A stretch of DNA of 6,634 bases, from positions 1-6,634 of the forward strand of contig JAJAYV010000373.1 of assembly GCA_026786045.1 (NCBI GenBank). The letters run 5' to 3'. The notes beneath the pieces are model-generated. The model was not told the DNA's origin and did not search any database. It saw only the letters and a list, made by a program, of their open reading frames with translations. Shown in pieces: positions 1-5,740 of this stretch. This DNA comes from Frankiaceae bacterium. GTDB lineage: Bacteria; Actinomycetota; Actinomycetes; Mycobacteriales; SCTD01. Numbering within the stretch: position 1 is the first letter of the stretch; each line of letters opens with the position of its first letter. Both the position numbers and the translations under genes were made by a program.

Positions 1-189
1 CCACCCCCGCTGGTGGCCCACCCCGGCGCCGGGGGGGGTGACGCCCACCGCGCCGGCGCCGGCCCGCAGCTGGAGGCTGGCGCCGACGTCGAACGCCCCT
101 GCTAGCTCGAGGTCGTCGGCCGCCTCGACGGCGCGCACCACCTCCGAGCCCATCCGGCCCTTTGCTCCCAGCACGGCCACCTGGATCAC
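1..189 (-). CDS. dapB: 4-hydroxy-tetrahydrodipicolinate reductase, N-terminal fragment (cut by window edge)
   Basis: DapB reduces the dihydrodipicolinate-pathway intermediate with NAD(P)H in the cytoplasmic lysine/meso-diaminopimelate pathway. Only 63 codons are visible, from a GTG start at 189 to the window edge. Residues 1-14 read as a Rossmann beta strand followed by the dinucleotide loop G8-A-K-G-R-M-G14, the typical actinobacterial DapB opening, and the next stretch (VRAVEAADDLEL, 18-29) also fits the family. After about residue 40 the sequence becomes Gly/Ala/Pro-rich, and the VVVDFT-P-like strand expected near residues 47-54 is not recognisable; see findings. The GTG start overlaps the TGA stop of the M16 peptidase gene (GTGA, 186-189), so translational coupling is likely. 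The M16-dapB order is common in actinobacteria and supports the call. Identity of the N-terminus is fairly secure; integrity of the gene is not. Confidence 0.8.
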   Translation of the reverse strand, partial: MIQVAVLGAKGRMGSEVVRAVEAADDLELAGAFDVGASLQLRAGAGAVGVTPPGAGVGHQRGW

Positions 190-1502
190 CGGATCGCTCC
201 TTCGAGGTCTGCGCCGTCGACGGGGCCGATGACGGCCAGCGACAGCGGTCGGACGAGCACGTCCTGCGCGACGGCACGGACGTCGTCGGGGGTGACGGCG
301 TCGATCGCGTCGAGCACCTGCTGGGGGGTGAGCACCTCGCCGTGCACCAGCTCGGCCTTGCCGATCCGGGTCATCCTCGAGCCGGTGTCCTCGAGCCCGA
401 GCACGAGCTGGCCACGCAGGCTGCCCTTGCTGCGGCGCACCTCGTCGTCGCGCAGGCCGTGCGCGACGACGTCGTCGAGCTCGGCCCGCACCAGCGAGAG
501 CACCTCGCCGACCTTGCTCGCCGCGCAGCCGGCGTAGACGCCGAACTGCCCGGTGTCGGCGTGGCCGGAGGAGTAGGAGTAGACGGAGTACGCCAGGCCG
601 CGGTCCTCACGCACGCTCTGGAACAGCCGGCTGGACATGCCCCCGCCGAGGGCGCCGGACAGCACCGACAGCGCGAAGCGACGCGGGTCCTCACGACTCA
701 GCCCGGTGGTGCCGAGCACCAGGTTGGTCTGCTCCGTGGAGCGCTCGACGTGCGACACCCCGGCGTACGACGGGACGGCGCGGTCGGCCGGACGCAGCCC
801 GGCGGGGACGGCATCGCCGGTCAGCCGGTCGCCGAAGGCCTTGCGCACCAGGCGAAGCAGCCTGTCGTGGTCGACCCCGCCGGCGGCCGAGACGACCATC
901 TGCGGCAGGGCGTAGCGCCGCTCGTAGAAGCCGGCGATGGAGCGGCGGGACAGCCCCTCGATGCTCTCGACGGTGCCGATGACCGGCCGGCCGAGCGGGG
1001 AACCGCCGAACAACGCCGAGGCGAACTGGTCGTGCACGGCGTCGCTCGGGTCGTCGTCGTGCATGGCGATCTCCTCGAGGATCACGCCCCGCTCGAGCTC
1101 GACGTCCTCGGCCGTGAGCACAGAGGACAGCACCATGTCGCTGACGACGTCGACCGCGAGAGGCAGGTCCTCGTCGAGCACCCGCGCGTAGTAGCAGGTG
1201 AACTCCTTGTCGGTGAAGGCGTTCATCTCACCGCCGACGGCGTCCATGCCCTCGGTGATCTCGAAGGCGGAGCGCCGCTCGGTCCCCTTGAACAGCAGGT
1301 GCTCGAGGAAGTGCGACGCGCCGTGGTTCGACGGCCGCTCGTCACGGCTGCCGACGCCGACCCAGATTCCGAAGGCGACCGAACGGGATCCCGGCACCTG
1401 CTCCGAGACGACGCGGAGCCCTCCCGGCAGGACCGAGCGGCGCACCGTCTCCGGTGCACCGCCCGACCCGGTGGCCGGGAGGGCTCGCGCGCGTGCTGAC
1501 AA
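186..1502 (-). CDS. M16 family zinc metallopeptidase (M16B-type, mitochondrial processing peptidase-like)
   Basis: Predicted 438-aa cytoplasmic peptidase. Numbered from the TTG start, the inverted zinc motif HxxEH is H64-F-L-E67-H68, and the distal zinc ligand is E144 in E137-R-G-V-I-L-E-E144. The spacing of 76 from H68, and of 7 from the accessory E137, is canonical. The C-terminal half carries GGGMSSRLFQ (286-295) and the conserved R298/Y305 pair in REDRGLAYS, as in active single-chain bacterial M16B enzymes. Length is typical, and the protein strongly resembles mycobacterial PepR in its position after pnp. Substrates in actinobacteria are poorly defined. The start is uncertain. TTG at 1502 is the only upstream option, lying one codon after the in-frame pnp stop, and has no good ribosome binding site. 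GTG at 1445 (codon 20) is the alternative, with GGAG only 3 nt away. The family core begins about residue 21, so either start keeps the enzyme whole. The gene is probably co-transcribed with pnp and dapB. Confidence 0.93.
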   Translation of the reverse strand: MSARARALPATGSGGAPETVRRSVLPGGLRVVSEQVPGSRSVAFGIWVGVGSRDERPSNHGASHFLEHLLFKGTERRSAFEITEGMDAVGGEMNAFTDKEFTCYYARVLDEDLPLAVDVVSDMVLSSVLTAEDVELERGVILEEIAMHDDDPSDAVHDQFASALFGGSPLGRPVIGTVESIEGLSRRSIAGFYERRYALPQMVVSAAGGVDHDRLLRLVRKAFGDRLTGDAVPAGLRPADRAVPSYAGVSHVERSTEQTNLVLGTTGLSREDPRRFALSVLSGALGGGMSSRLFQSVREDRGLAYSVYSYSSGHADTGQFGVYAGCAASKVGEVLSLVRAELDDVVAHGLRDDEVRRSKGSLRGQLVLGLEDTGSRMTRIGKAELVHGEVLTPQQVLDAIDAVTPDDVRAVAQDVLVRPLSLAVIGPVDGADLEGAIR

Positions 1503-1505
1503 CTC

Positions 1506-3713
1506 TTACTCGGCCGCAGTCGGCTCGGGCGCGTCGTTCGAGACCGGCACGAGGCTGATCTTGCCGCGCTGGTCGATCTCCTGGATCTCGACCTGCAGCT
1601 TGTCGCCGACGTTGACGACGTCCTCGACCTTGCCGATGCGCTTGCCGCCGCCCAGCTTGCTGATGTGCACCAGGCCGTCCTTGCCCGGCGTCAAGCTGAC
1701 GAAGGCGCCGAACGCGGCGGTCTTGACGACGGTGCCGAGGAAGCGCTCCCCGACCTTCGGCATCGTCGGGTTGGCGATCATGTTGATGGTCGCGAGGGCC
1801 GCCTCGGCGGACGCGCCGTCGATGGCACCGATGTAGATGGTGCCGTCGTCCTGGACGGTGATGTCGGCGCCCGTGTCGGCCTGGATCTGGTTGATCATCT
1901 TGCCCTTCGGGCCGATGACCTCGCCGATCTTGTCCACCGGGATCTTGACCGTCAGGACGCGCGGGGCTGTCGGCGCCATCTCGTCCGGCTCGTCGATCGC
2001 CTCGTTCATGACCTCGAGGATCGCCAGGCGGGCGGTGCGGGCCTGCTGCAGCGCGGCGGCGAGCACGTTGCTCGGGATGCCGTCGAGCTTGGTGTCGAGC
2101 TGCAGCGCGGTGACGAACTGCGGGGTGCCGGCGACCTTGAAGTCCATGTCGCCGAACGCATCCTCGGCGCCGAGGATGTCGGTGAGCGTGGCGTACTCGC
2201 CGCCCTCGAAGACCAGGCCCATCGCGATGCCCGCGACCGGCGCCTTGAGCGGCACACCGGCGTTGAGCAGCGACATCGTGCTGGCGCAGACCGAGCCCAT
2301 CGAGGTCGAGCCGTTGGAGCCCAGCGCCTCGCTGACCTGGCGGATGGCGTACGGGAACGCCTCCTTGCTGGGCAGCACCGGGACGAGCGCGCGCTCGGCG
2401 AGCGCGCCGTGGCCGATCTCGCGGCGCTTCGGGGAGCCGACGCGGCCGGTCTCACCGGTGGAGTACGGCGGGAAGTTGTAGTGGTGCATGTAGCGCTTGC
2501 GGTTCTCAGGGTTGAGCGTGTCGACCATCTGCTCCATCCGCAGCATGTTCAGCGTGGTGACGCCCAGGATCTGGGTCTCCCCGCGCTCGAACAGCGCCGA
2601 GCCGTGCACGCGCGGCAGCACCTCGACCTCGGCGGCGAGCTGACGGATGTCCTCCAGGCCCCGGCCGTCGATGCGGGCCTTGTCCTGGACGATACGGCGG
2701 CGCACGACGGTCTTGGTCAGGCTGCGGAAGGCCGCGCTGATCTCGCCCTCGCGGCCCTCGAACTGGCCGGCGAGCGAGGTCTTGACCGAGGACTTGACGG
2801 CGTCGGTGGCCTCGTCGCGCTGCTGCTTGCCGGCGATCTGCATCGCCTTGCTGAGCTCGGCCTCGCCGGCCTTCGTCACGGCGGCGAGCACGTCGTCGTC
2901 GTAGTCGAGGAAGACGGGGAACTCGAGCGACTGCTTGGGCGCCTTGGCGGCGAGCTGCTTCTGCGCCTCGCAGATGCTCTTGATGGCCGGCTTCGCAGCC
3001 TCCAGGCCCTGCGCGACGACCTCCTCGGTCGGCGCGGTGCCGCCGCCCTCGACGAGCTCGAAGACGTCACGGGTGGCCTCGGCCTCGACCATCATGATTG
3101 CCACGTCGCCGTCGGCCGAGAGGCTGCCCGCGACGATCATGTCGAAGGTCGCCTCGGCCAGCTCGGAGTGGCTCGGGAAGGCGATCCACTCGCCGCGCAC
3201 GCAGGCGACGCGGGTGGCGCCGACCGGACCGCTGAACGGCAGGCCGGACAGCAGCACCGACGCAGCCGCGCCGTTGATGGCGAGCACGTCGTACAGGTGG
3301 TCGGGGTCCAGGGCCATGACCGTCGAGACGATCTGGACCTCGTTGCGCAGGCCCTTCTTGAAGGACGGGCGCAGCGGCCGGTCGGTCAGGCGACAGGTGA
3401 GGATCGCGTCCTCGGAGGGCCGGCCCTCGCGGCGGAAGAAGGAGCCGGGGATCTTGCCCGCGGCGTACATGCGCTCCTCGACGTCCACCGTCAGGGGGAA
3501 GAAGTCGAGGTGCTCCTTGGGGCGCTTGCTGGCCGTCGTGGCCGACAGCAGCATGGTGTCGCCGAGGTAGGTGACGACGGCGCCGGCGGCCTGCTGCGCG
3601 AGGCGGCCGGTCTCGAAGCGGACGGTGCGCGTGGCGCCGCCGGGGTTCTGGATGACAGCGTCGACGAACTCGCTGCCGTAGATATTGCTCTCGCCCTGCT
3701 GTCCCTCATTCAC
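1506..3713 (-). CDS. pnp: Polyribonucleotide nucleotidyltransferase (PNPase; GpsI in streptomycetes)
   Basis: A 735-aa phosphorolytic 3'-5' exoribonuclease, normally a homotrimer. Streptomyces orthologues were also described as guanosine pentaphosphate synthetase. Domains, numbered from GTG at 3713: first RNase PH fold about 10-145, with the FFRREGRPS loop at about 92-100; all-alpha linker domain about 235-325; catalytic RNase PH fold about 345-570, with SNGSTSMGS (466-474) for phosphate binding and the GDMDF aspartate D522; KH domain with the I-G-P-K-G loop at 600-604; S1 domain from about 655 to 725. All domains are present and the length is normal. The start at 3713 is preferred because AGAGGAG (3728-3722) lies 8 nt upstream. 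The in-frame GTG at 3722 overlaps that Shine-Dalgarno sequence, so it is unlikely. The gene follows rpsO after a 209-nt gap holding two hairpins, and the M16 gene begins 3 nt after its TAA stop. Expression is probably by rpsO read-through plus possible RNA processing, since no clear promoter was seen in the gap. Confidence 0.97.
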   Translation of the reverse strand: MNEGQQGESNIYGSEFVDAVIQNPGGATRTVRFETGRLAQQAAGAVVTYLGDTMLLSATTASKRPKEHLDFFPLTVDVEERMYAAGKIPGSFFRREGRPSEDAILTCRLTDRPLRPSFKKGLRNEVQIVSTVMALDPDHLYDVLAINGAAASVLLSGLPFSGPVGATRVACVRGEWIAFPSHSELAEATFDMIVAGSLSADGDVAIMMVEAEATRDVFELVEGGGTAPTEEVVAQGLEAAKPAIKSICEAQKQLAAKAPKQSLEFPVFLDYDDDVLAAVTKAGEAELSKAMQIAGKQQRDEATDAVKSSVKTSLAGQFEGREGEISAAFRSLTKTVVRRRIVQDKARIDGRGLEDIRQLAAEVEVLPRVHGSALFERGETQILGVTTLNMLRMEQMVDTLNPENRKRYMHHYNFPPYSTGETGRVGSPKRREIGHGALAERALVPVLPSKEAFPYAIRQVSEALGSNGSTSMGSVCASTMSLLNAGVPLKAPVAGIAMGLVFEGGEYATLTDILGAEDAFGDMDFKVAGTPQFVTALQLDTKLDGIPSNVLAAALQQARTARLAILEVMNEAIDEPDEMAPTAPRVLTVKIPVDKIGEVIGPKGKMINQIQADTGADITVQDDGTIYIGAIDGASAEAALATINMIANPTMPKVGERFLGTVVKTAAFGAFVSLTPGKDGLVHISKLGGGKRIGKVEDVVNVGDKLQVEIQEIDQRGKISLVPVSNDAPEPTAAE

Positions 3714-3721
3714 TGGGGGCA

Positions 3722-3728
3722 CTCCTCT
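3722..3728 (-). promoter_or_regulatory. pnp ribosome binding site (decides the start)
   Basis: On the minus strand AGAGGAG is followed by an 8-nt spacer and GTG at 3713. The last G of this motif is also the first base of the competing in-frame GTG at 3722, so a ribosome using this site must start at 3713. This shortens the longest possible reading frame by three residues. Confidence 0.75.
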
Positions 3729-3771
3729 TCACTGCGCGCCGACGCCCTCGCGGGACGCGGTGCTCAGTGGA

Positions 3772-3813
3772 GGCGGTCGGCTGCGCTGTCGTCTGCACGA
3801 CGCTCCGACGGCC
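3772..3813 (-). promoter_or_regulatory. Stem-loop in the pnp leader
   Basis: In minus-strand RNA the 42 nt can fold as an imperfect hairpin. It has 3 bp (3811-3813 with 3772-3774), a C.C mismatch, 5 bp (3805-3809 with 3776-3780), an asymmetric internal loop, 2 bp (3802-3803 with 3785-3786), a one-base bulge, 5 bp (3797-3801 with 3788-3792) and a 4-nt loop. It lies about 45 nt before the pnp ribosome binding site. Leader hairpins of pnp genes are known targets of RNase III and PNPase autoregulation in E. coli, and RNase III acts on the rpsO-pnp intergenic RNA of Streptomyces coelicolor. A similar role here is inference. G+C-rich DNA forms such stems easily, so confidence is modest. Confidence 0.4.
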
Positions 3814-3884
3814 ACTCCCGAGGACCGGGTCCGGGTGGGGGACGGTCGGCTCGTGGCGTCGCAGGACGGGTTGCCCTACGACGA

Positions 3885-3913
3885 AGGGGAGCGCCTCGTG
3901 GAGGCACTCCCCT
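3885..3913 (-). terminator. Hairpin after rpsO: terminator/attenuator or RNA processing site
   Basis: Beginning 9 nt past the rpsO stop codon, minus-strand RNA forms a 13-bp stem (3901-3913 with 3885-3897) with a 3-nt CAC loop. The only non-Watson-Crick pair is a U.G wobble (3906 with 3892). On the plus strand the same position is a C/A mismatch, so the stem is continuous only in the rpsO direction, which supports a real function there. The sequence that follows is mixed (UUCGUCGU) rather than a U tract, as is common for actinobacterial terminators. Because pnp lies downstream on the same strand, partial termination or RNase III cleavage that sets the rpsO:pnp ratio is plausible. Confidence 0.65.
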
Positions 3914-3922
3914 GTGGAACGT

Positions 3923-4192
3923 CTAGCGGCGCAGGCCCAGGCGCTCGATGAGCGCGCGGTAGCGCGAGATGTCGGTCTTCTCCAGGTACTTCAGCAGGCG
4001 ACGACGCCGCCCGACCATGCCGAGAAGGCCACGGCGGGTGTGGTGGTCGTGCTTGTGCTCCTTGAGGTGCTCGGTCAGATCGGCGATCCGCTTGCTCAGC
4101 ATCGCGACCTGGACCTCCGGCGAACCGGTGTCACCCTCGACCGTCGCGTACTCGGCCATGATGGTCTTCTTCTGGTCCGTGGTCAGAGCCAC
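3923..4192 (-). CDS. rpsO: 30S ribosomal protein S15
   Basis: An 89-aa protein of exactly the usual length. S15 is a primary 16S rRNA binder that contacts the central-domain three-way junction and helps nucleate the 30S platform. Family hallmarks are visible: T22-G-S-P-E-V-Q28 and the basic rRNA-binding block from L39 to L70, with HKHDHHTRRGLL (46-57) and VGRRRRLLKYL (60-70). The GTG start at 4192 follows GGAGG at 4201-4197. rpsO is followed by a strong hairpin and then pnp, the near-universal bacterial arrangement. A 101-nt gap upstream, holding a candidate promoter and a bulged leader hairpin, separates it from the receiver gene. S15 commonly represses its own mRNA through leader structures, so that hairpin is the obvious candidate site. 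Confidence 0.98.
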   Translation of the reverse strand: MALTTDQKKTIMAEYATVEGDTGSPEVQVAMLSKRIADLTEHLKEHKHDHHTRRGLLGMVGRRRRLLKYLEKTDISRYRALIERLGLRR

Positions 4193-4196
4193 TGGT

Positions 4197-4201
4197 CCTC
4201 C
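4197..4201 (-). promoter_or_regulatory. rpsO ribosome binding site
   Basis: GGAGG on the minus strand lies 4 nt before the GTG start of rpsO, a slightly short spacer. It sits 8 nt downstream of the base of the leader hairpin (4210-4253), close enough for a protein stabilising that hairpin to affect ribosome loading. Confidence 0.75.
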
Positions 4202-4209
4202 GGTTCACA

Positions 4210-4253
4210 GGTGTGCGCCCAGGGTCTTCTCCACCCGGGCAGTCAGACACACC
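4210..4253 (-). promoter_or_regulatory. Bulged leader hairpin of rpsO (candidate S15 autoregulatory element)
   Basis: In minus-strand RNA the basal stem is 6 bp, GGUGUG (4253-4248) with CACACC (4215-4210). A U.G wobble (4247 with 4216) extends it to 7 bp. A one-sided 6-nt bulge CUGACU (4246-4241) follows, then GCCC/GGGC (4240-4237 with 4220-4217), a single bulged U (4221) and GGGU/ACCC (4236-4233 with 4225-4222), closed by the purine loop GGAGAAG. The wobble pair next to a G-C pair at the edge of a bulge recalls the G.U/G-C feature that S15 reads in 16S rRNA. S15 leader elements are known in several phyla with differing folds. Assigning this one is inference from position and shape. Confidence 0.5.
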
Positions 4254-4278
4254 GCCAGCCTGAGCCGACGCGACAACG

Positions 4279-4287
4279 AGCCTAGCA
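4279..4287 (-). promoter_or_regulatory. Candidate extended -10 promoter for rpsO
   Basis: The minus strand reads TGC-TAGGCT just after the receiver gene stop. This is a TAnnnT-type -10 box preceded by a TGn extension. No convincing -35 box lies 16-18 nt upstream. Transcription would begin near 4272, giving a leader of about 80 nt that would include the whole hairpin at 4210-4253. It would let rpsO be transcribed independently of ribF and the receiver gene. Confidence 0.4.
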
Positions 4288-4293
4288 GCGGGG

Positions 4294-4689
4294 TCAGCCG
4301 GCGAGGGGGCTGGCGGCGCGGGGCCCGTCGGTGAACAGGTAGTCCAGGTAGCGCAGCAGCTCGGACGGGTCGAAGGGCTTGGCGAGGCAGTAGTCCACAC
4401 CGCCGCTCCACGCCTGCCAGGCCTGCTCGTCGTCGGCCGCCGCGGTCAGCATGATGACGGGCAGCTCGCTGCCGCCGTCGGAGCTGCGCACGCGGGACAG
4501 CACGGCGTGGCCGTCCATGCCCGGCATCATCACGTCGAGCACGACCGCGTCCGGACGGCCGGCCTCGATGCGCCGCAGCGCGCTGAAGCCGTCGTCGGCG
4601 ACGTCGACGTCGTAGCCCTCGACCTCGAGAACGTCCCGCACCAGCAAGCGGACGGAGGGGTCGTCGTCGACCACCAGGATCTTGCGCAT
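4294..4689 (-). CDS. Stand-alone CheY-like response regulator receiver protein
   Basis: A 131-aa single-domain receiver with no output domain. The receiver landmarks are present: acidic cluster D8-D9-D10, phospho-acceptor D52 in V-V-L-D52-V-M-M-P-G-M-D-G, switch residue T82 in MLTAA, and K104-P105 in LAKPF. It should accept a phosphoryl group from a histidine kinase and act by protein contact. The partner is unknown, and no kinase lies in the window. The ATG at 4689 is well placed, with GGAGG (4701-4697) 7 nt upstream. Longer reading frames upstream run into ribF and have no receiver homology. The gene lies 53 nt after ribF and 101 nt before rpsO, inside an otherwise housekeeping block, and is probably co-transcribed with ribF since no promoter was recognised in the gap. 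The family call is secure; the pathway is unknown. Confidence 0.93.
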   Translation of the reverse strand: MRKILVVDDDPSVRLLVRDVLEVEGYDVDVADDGFSALRRIEAGRPDAVVLDVMMPGMDGHAVLSRVRSSDGGSELPVIMLTAAADDEQAWQAWSGGVDYCLAKPFDPSELLRYLDYLFTDGPRAASPLAG

Positions 4690-4694
4690 GAGGG

Positions 4695-4704
4695 CTCCTC
4701 CCCT
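4695..4704 (-). promoter_or_regulatory. Receiver gene ribosome binding site
   Basis: AGGGGAGGAG on the minus strand contains GGAGG 7 nt before ATG 4689, near ideal. Flanking GAGGG (4712-4708) and CCCTC (4694-4690) could form a 5-bp stem that puts the binding site in its 13-nt loop, but this is too short to claim as regulatory. Confidence 0.75.
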
Positions 4705-4737
4705 GTTCCCTCCGGTGTCGGCCGGCAGGCGGGGTCC

Positions 4738-4764
4738 GGCCGTCACCCGTTCGGGTGACCGGCC
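4738..4764 (-). terminator. Hairpin across the ribF stop codon
   Basis: Minus-strand RNA can form 4 bp GGCC/GGCC (4761-4764 with 4738-4741), a bulged G (4760), then 7 bp GUCACCC/GGGUGAC (4753-4759 with 4742-4748), capped by a GAAC tetraloop. The stop codon of ribF (4745-4743) lies in the 3' arm. No U tract follows. It could be a weak terminator, a 3'-end stabiliser or an attenuator between ribF and the receiver gene. The fold is seen directly; the function is inferred. Confidence 0.45.
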
Positions 4765-5690
4765 AGCAGGGTCCGGGCACGGTCGACGTCCTGGGCCATC
4801 TGCGCGACGAGCGGCTCGGCGGCGTCGAAGCGCAGCGTGTCGCGCAGCCGCGCGACGAAGCTCAGCCCGACGTGCTCGCCGTACAGGTCCAGGCCCGGCT
4901 CGGCGTCGATGACGAACGCCTCGACCCGCCGCTCGCGGCCGGCGAAGGTCGGGTTGGTGCCGATGCTGATGGCGGCCGGCAGCGAGCGCCCGCCGCTGCC
5001 CACCAGCCGCCCGGCGTAGACGCCGTCGGCCGGGACCGCGCTCCACGGCAGCGCCTCGAGGTTGGCCGTCGGGTAGCCCAGGTCGCGGCCGCGCTGGTCG
5101 CCGCGCACCACCACACCGTCGATCCGGTGGTCGCGACCCATCGCCGCCGCGGCTCCTTCGACGTCACCGGCGTCCACGCAGGAGCGGACGTACGTCGAGG
5201 ACCAGGTGGTGTCCTCCGTGCCCTGCAGCGGGACCCCCTCGACGGAGAAGCCGAACCGCTTGCCGGCCGCTGCCAGCGCGGCGACGTCACCGGCCGCCTT
5301 CTGGCCGTACCGGAAGTTCTCGCCGACGACGACGGCGCTGGCGTGCAACCGCTCGACCAGCACCGCGTGCACGAACGCGTCCGGGTCCAGCCGGCTGAAC
5401 TCGAGCGTGAACGGCAGCACGCACATCACGTCGACCCCGAGCGCCTCGAGCAGCTCGGCCTTGAGGTGCTGGCCGGTGAGCATCGGCGGGTGGGTCCCGG
5501 GCCGGACGACCTCACTGGGGTGCGGGTCGAAGGTGAGCACCACCGACGGCAGCCCCAGGGACCGCGCGCGGTCGACCGCCGAGCCGATGATGAGCTGGTG
5601 GCCGCGGTGCACGCCGTCGAACACGCCGATCGTCACCACGCACCGACCCCAGCCGGACGGCGCGCTCTCCACCCCTCGCCAGCGCTGCAC
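4743..5690 (-). CDS. ribF: Bifunctional riboflavin kinase / FMN adenylyltransferase (FAD synthetase)
   Basis: A 315-aa cytoplasmic enzyme that converts riboflavin to FMN and then to FAD using ATP. The N-terminal adenylyltransferase half shows G22-V-F-D-G-V-H-R-G-H31, TFDPHP (53-58), GENFRYG (123-129) and SSTYVR (164-169). The C-terminal kinase half shows the P207-T-A-N210 metal/nucleotide motif in GRDLGYPTANL, GTNPTF (244-249), and the probable catalytic glutamate E257 in RRVEAFVID. Both halves look intact and the length is typical. The GTG start at 5690 is chosen because the VQRWRG opening is typical of actinobacterial RibF. It has no strong Shine-Dalgarno sequence, only AGG 8 nt away. truB would normally lie directly upstream on the same strand. 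Here a plus-strand membrane-protein pair separates the two, leaving 50 nt between the divergent starts. Confidence 0.96.
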   Translation of the reverse strand: MQRWRGVESAPSGWGRCVVTIGVFDGVHRGHQLIIGSAVDRARSLGLPSVVLTFDPHPSEVVRPGTHPPMLTGQHLKAELLEALGVDVMCVLPFTLEFSRLDPDAFVHAVLVERLHASAVVVGENFRYGQKAAGDVAALAAAGKRFGFSVEGVPLQGTEDTTWSSTYVRSCVDAGDVEGAAAAMGRDHRIDGVVVRGDQRGRDLGYPTANLEALPWSAVPADGVYAGRLVGSGGRSLPAAISIGTNPTFAGRERRVEAFVIDAEPGLDLYGEHVGLSFVARLRDTLRFDAAEPLVAQMAQDVDRARTLLAGHPNG

Positions 5691-5696
5691 GTGGTC

Positions 5697-5702
5697 AGCC
5701 TG
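5697..5702 (-). promoter_or_regulatory. Possible -10 box for ribF (leaderless start?)
   Basis: CAGGCT on the minus strand ends 6 nt before the ribF GTG. If it is a -10 element, transcription would begin at or next to the start codon, which would fit the lack of a strong ribosome binding site. The box departs from TAnnnT at its first base, and no -35 is evident. The 50-nt gap (5691-5740) holds no better candidate for either direction. Confidence 0.22.
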
Positions 5703-5740
5703 CCACGCTTCGCTGCGACCGCACCGGGAAGGCGACCCCC

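Noticed and set aside
162..1499. A 445-codon open frame on the plus strand across the M16 gene
   Set aside because: It is an antisense shadow of a complete peptidase with a canonical zinc site. No ribosome binding site or recognisable protein was seen.
2156..2170. PNPase has Ala at position 516 (GAED), where E. coli has the active-site Asp of GDED
   Set aside because: As I recall, mycobacterial and streptomycete PNPases carry the same GAED, so this is a lineage variant, not an inactivated enzyme. The GDMDF aspartate is intact.
3720..3722. GTG at 3722 as the pnp start
   Set aside because: It overlaps the Shine-Dalgarno sequence; the GTG at 3713 has the proper 8-nt spacing.
1665..3926. A 753-codon open frame on the plus strand across pnp
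   Set aside because: It is antisense to an intact PNPase with every domain present. Long antisense frames are expected in G+C-rich genes because of third-position bias, and its Asp/Arg/Leu/Gly-rich composition matches no family.
4690..5046. Longer N-terminal extension of the receiver protein from an upstream start
   Set aside because: The extension overlaps ribF in another frame, is Arg/Ala-rich without homology, and the ATG at 4689 has an excellent ribosome binding site.
5691..5706. GTGG-N8-CCAC dyad between ribF and the DUF1622 gene as an operator
   Set aside because: Only four base pairs per arm, which is too weak to support without conservation data.
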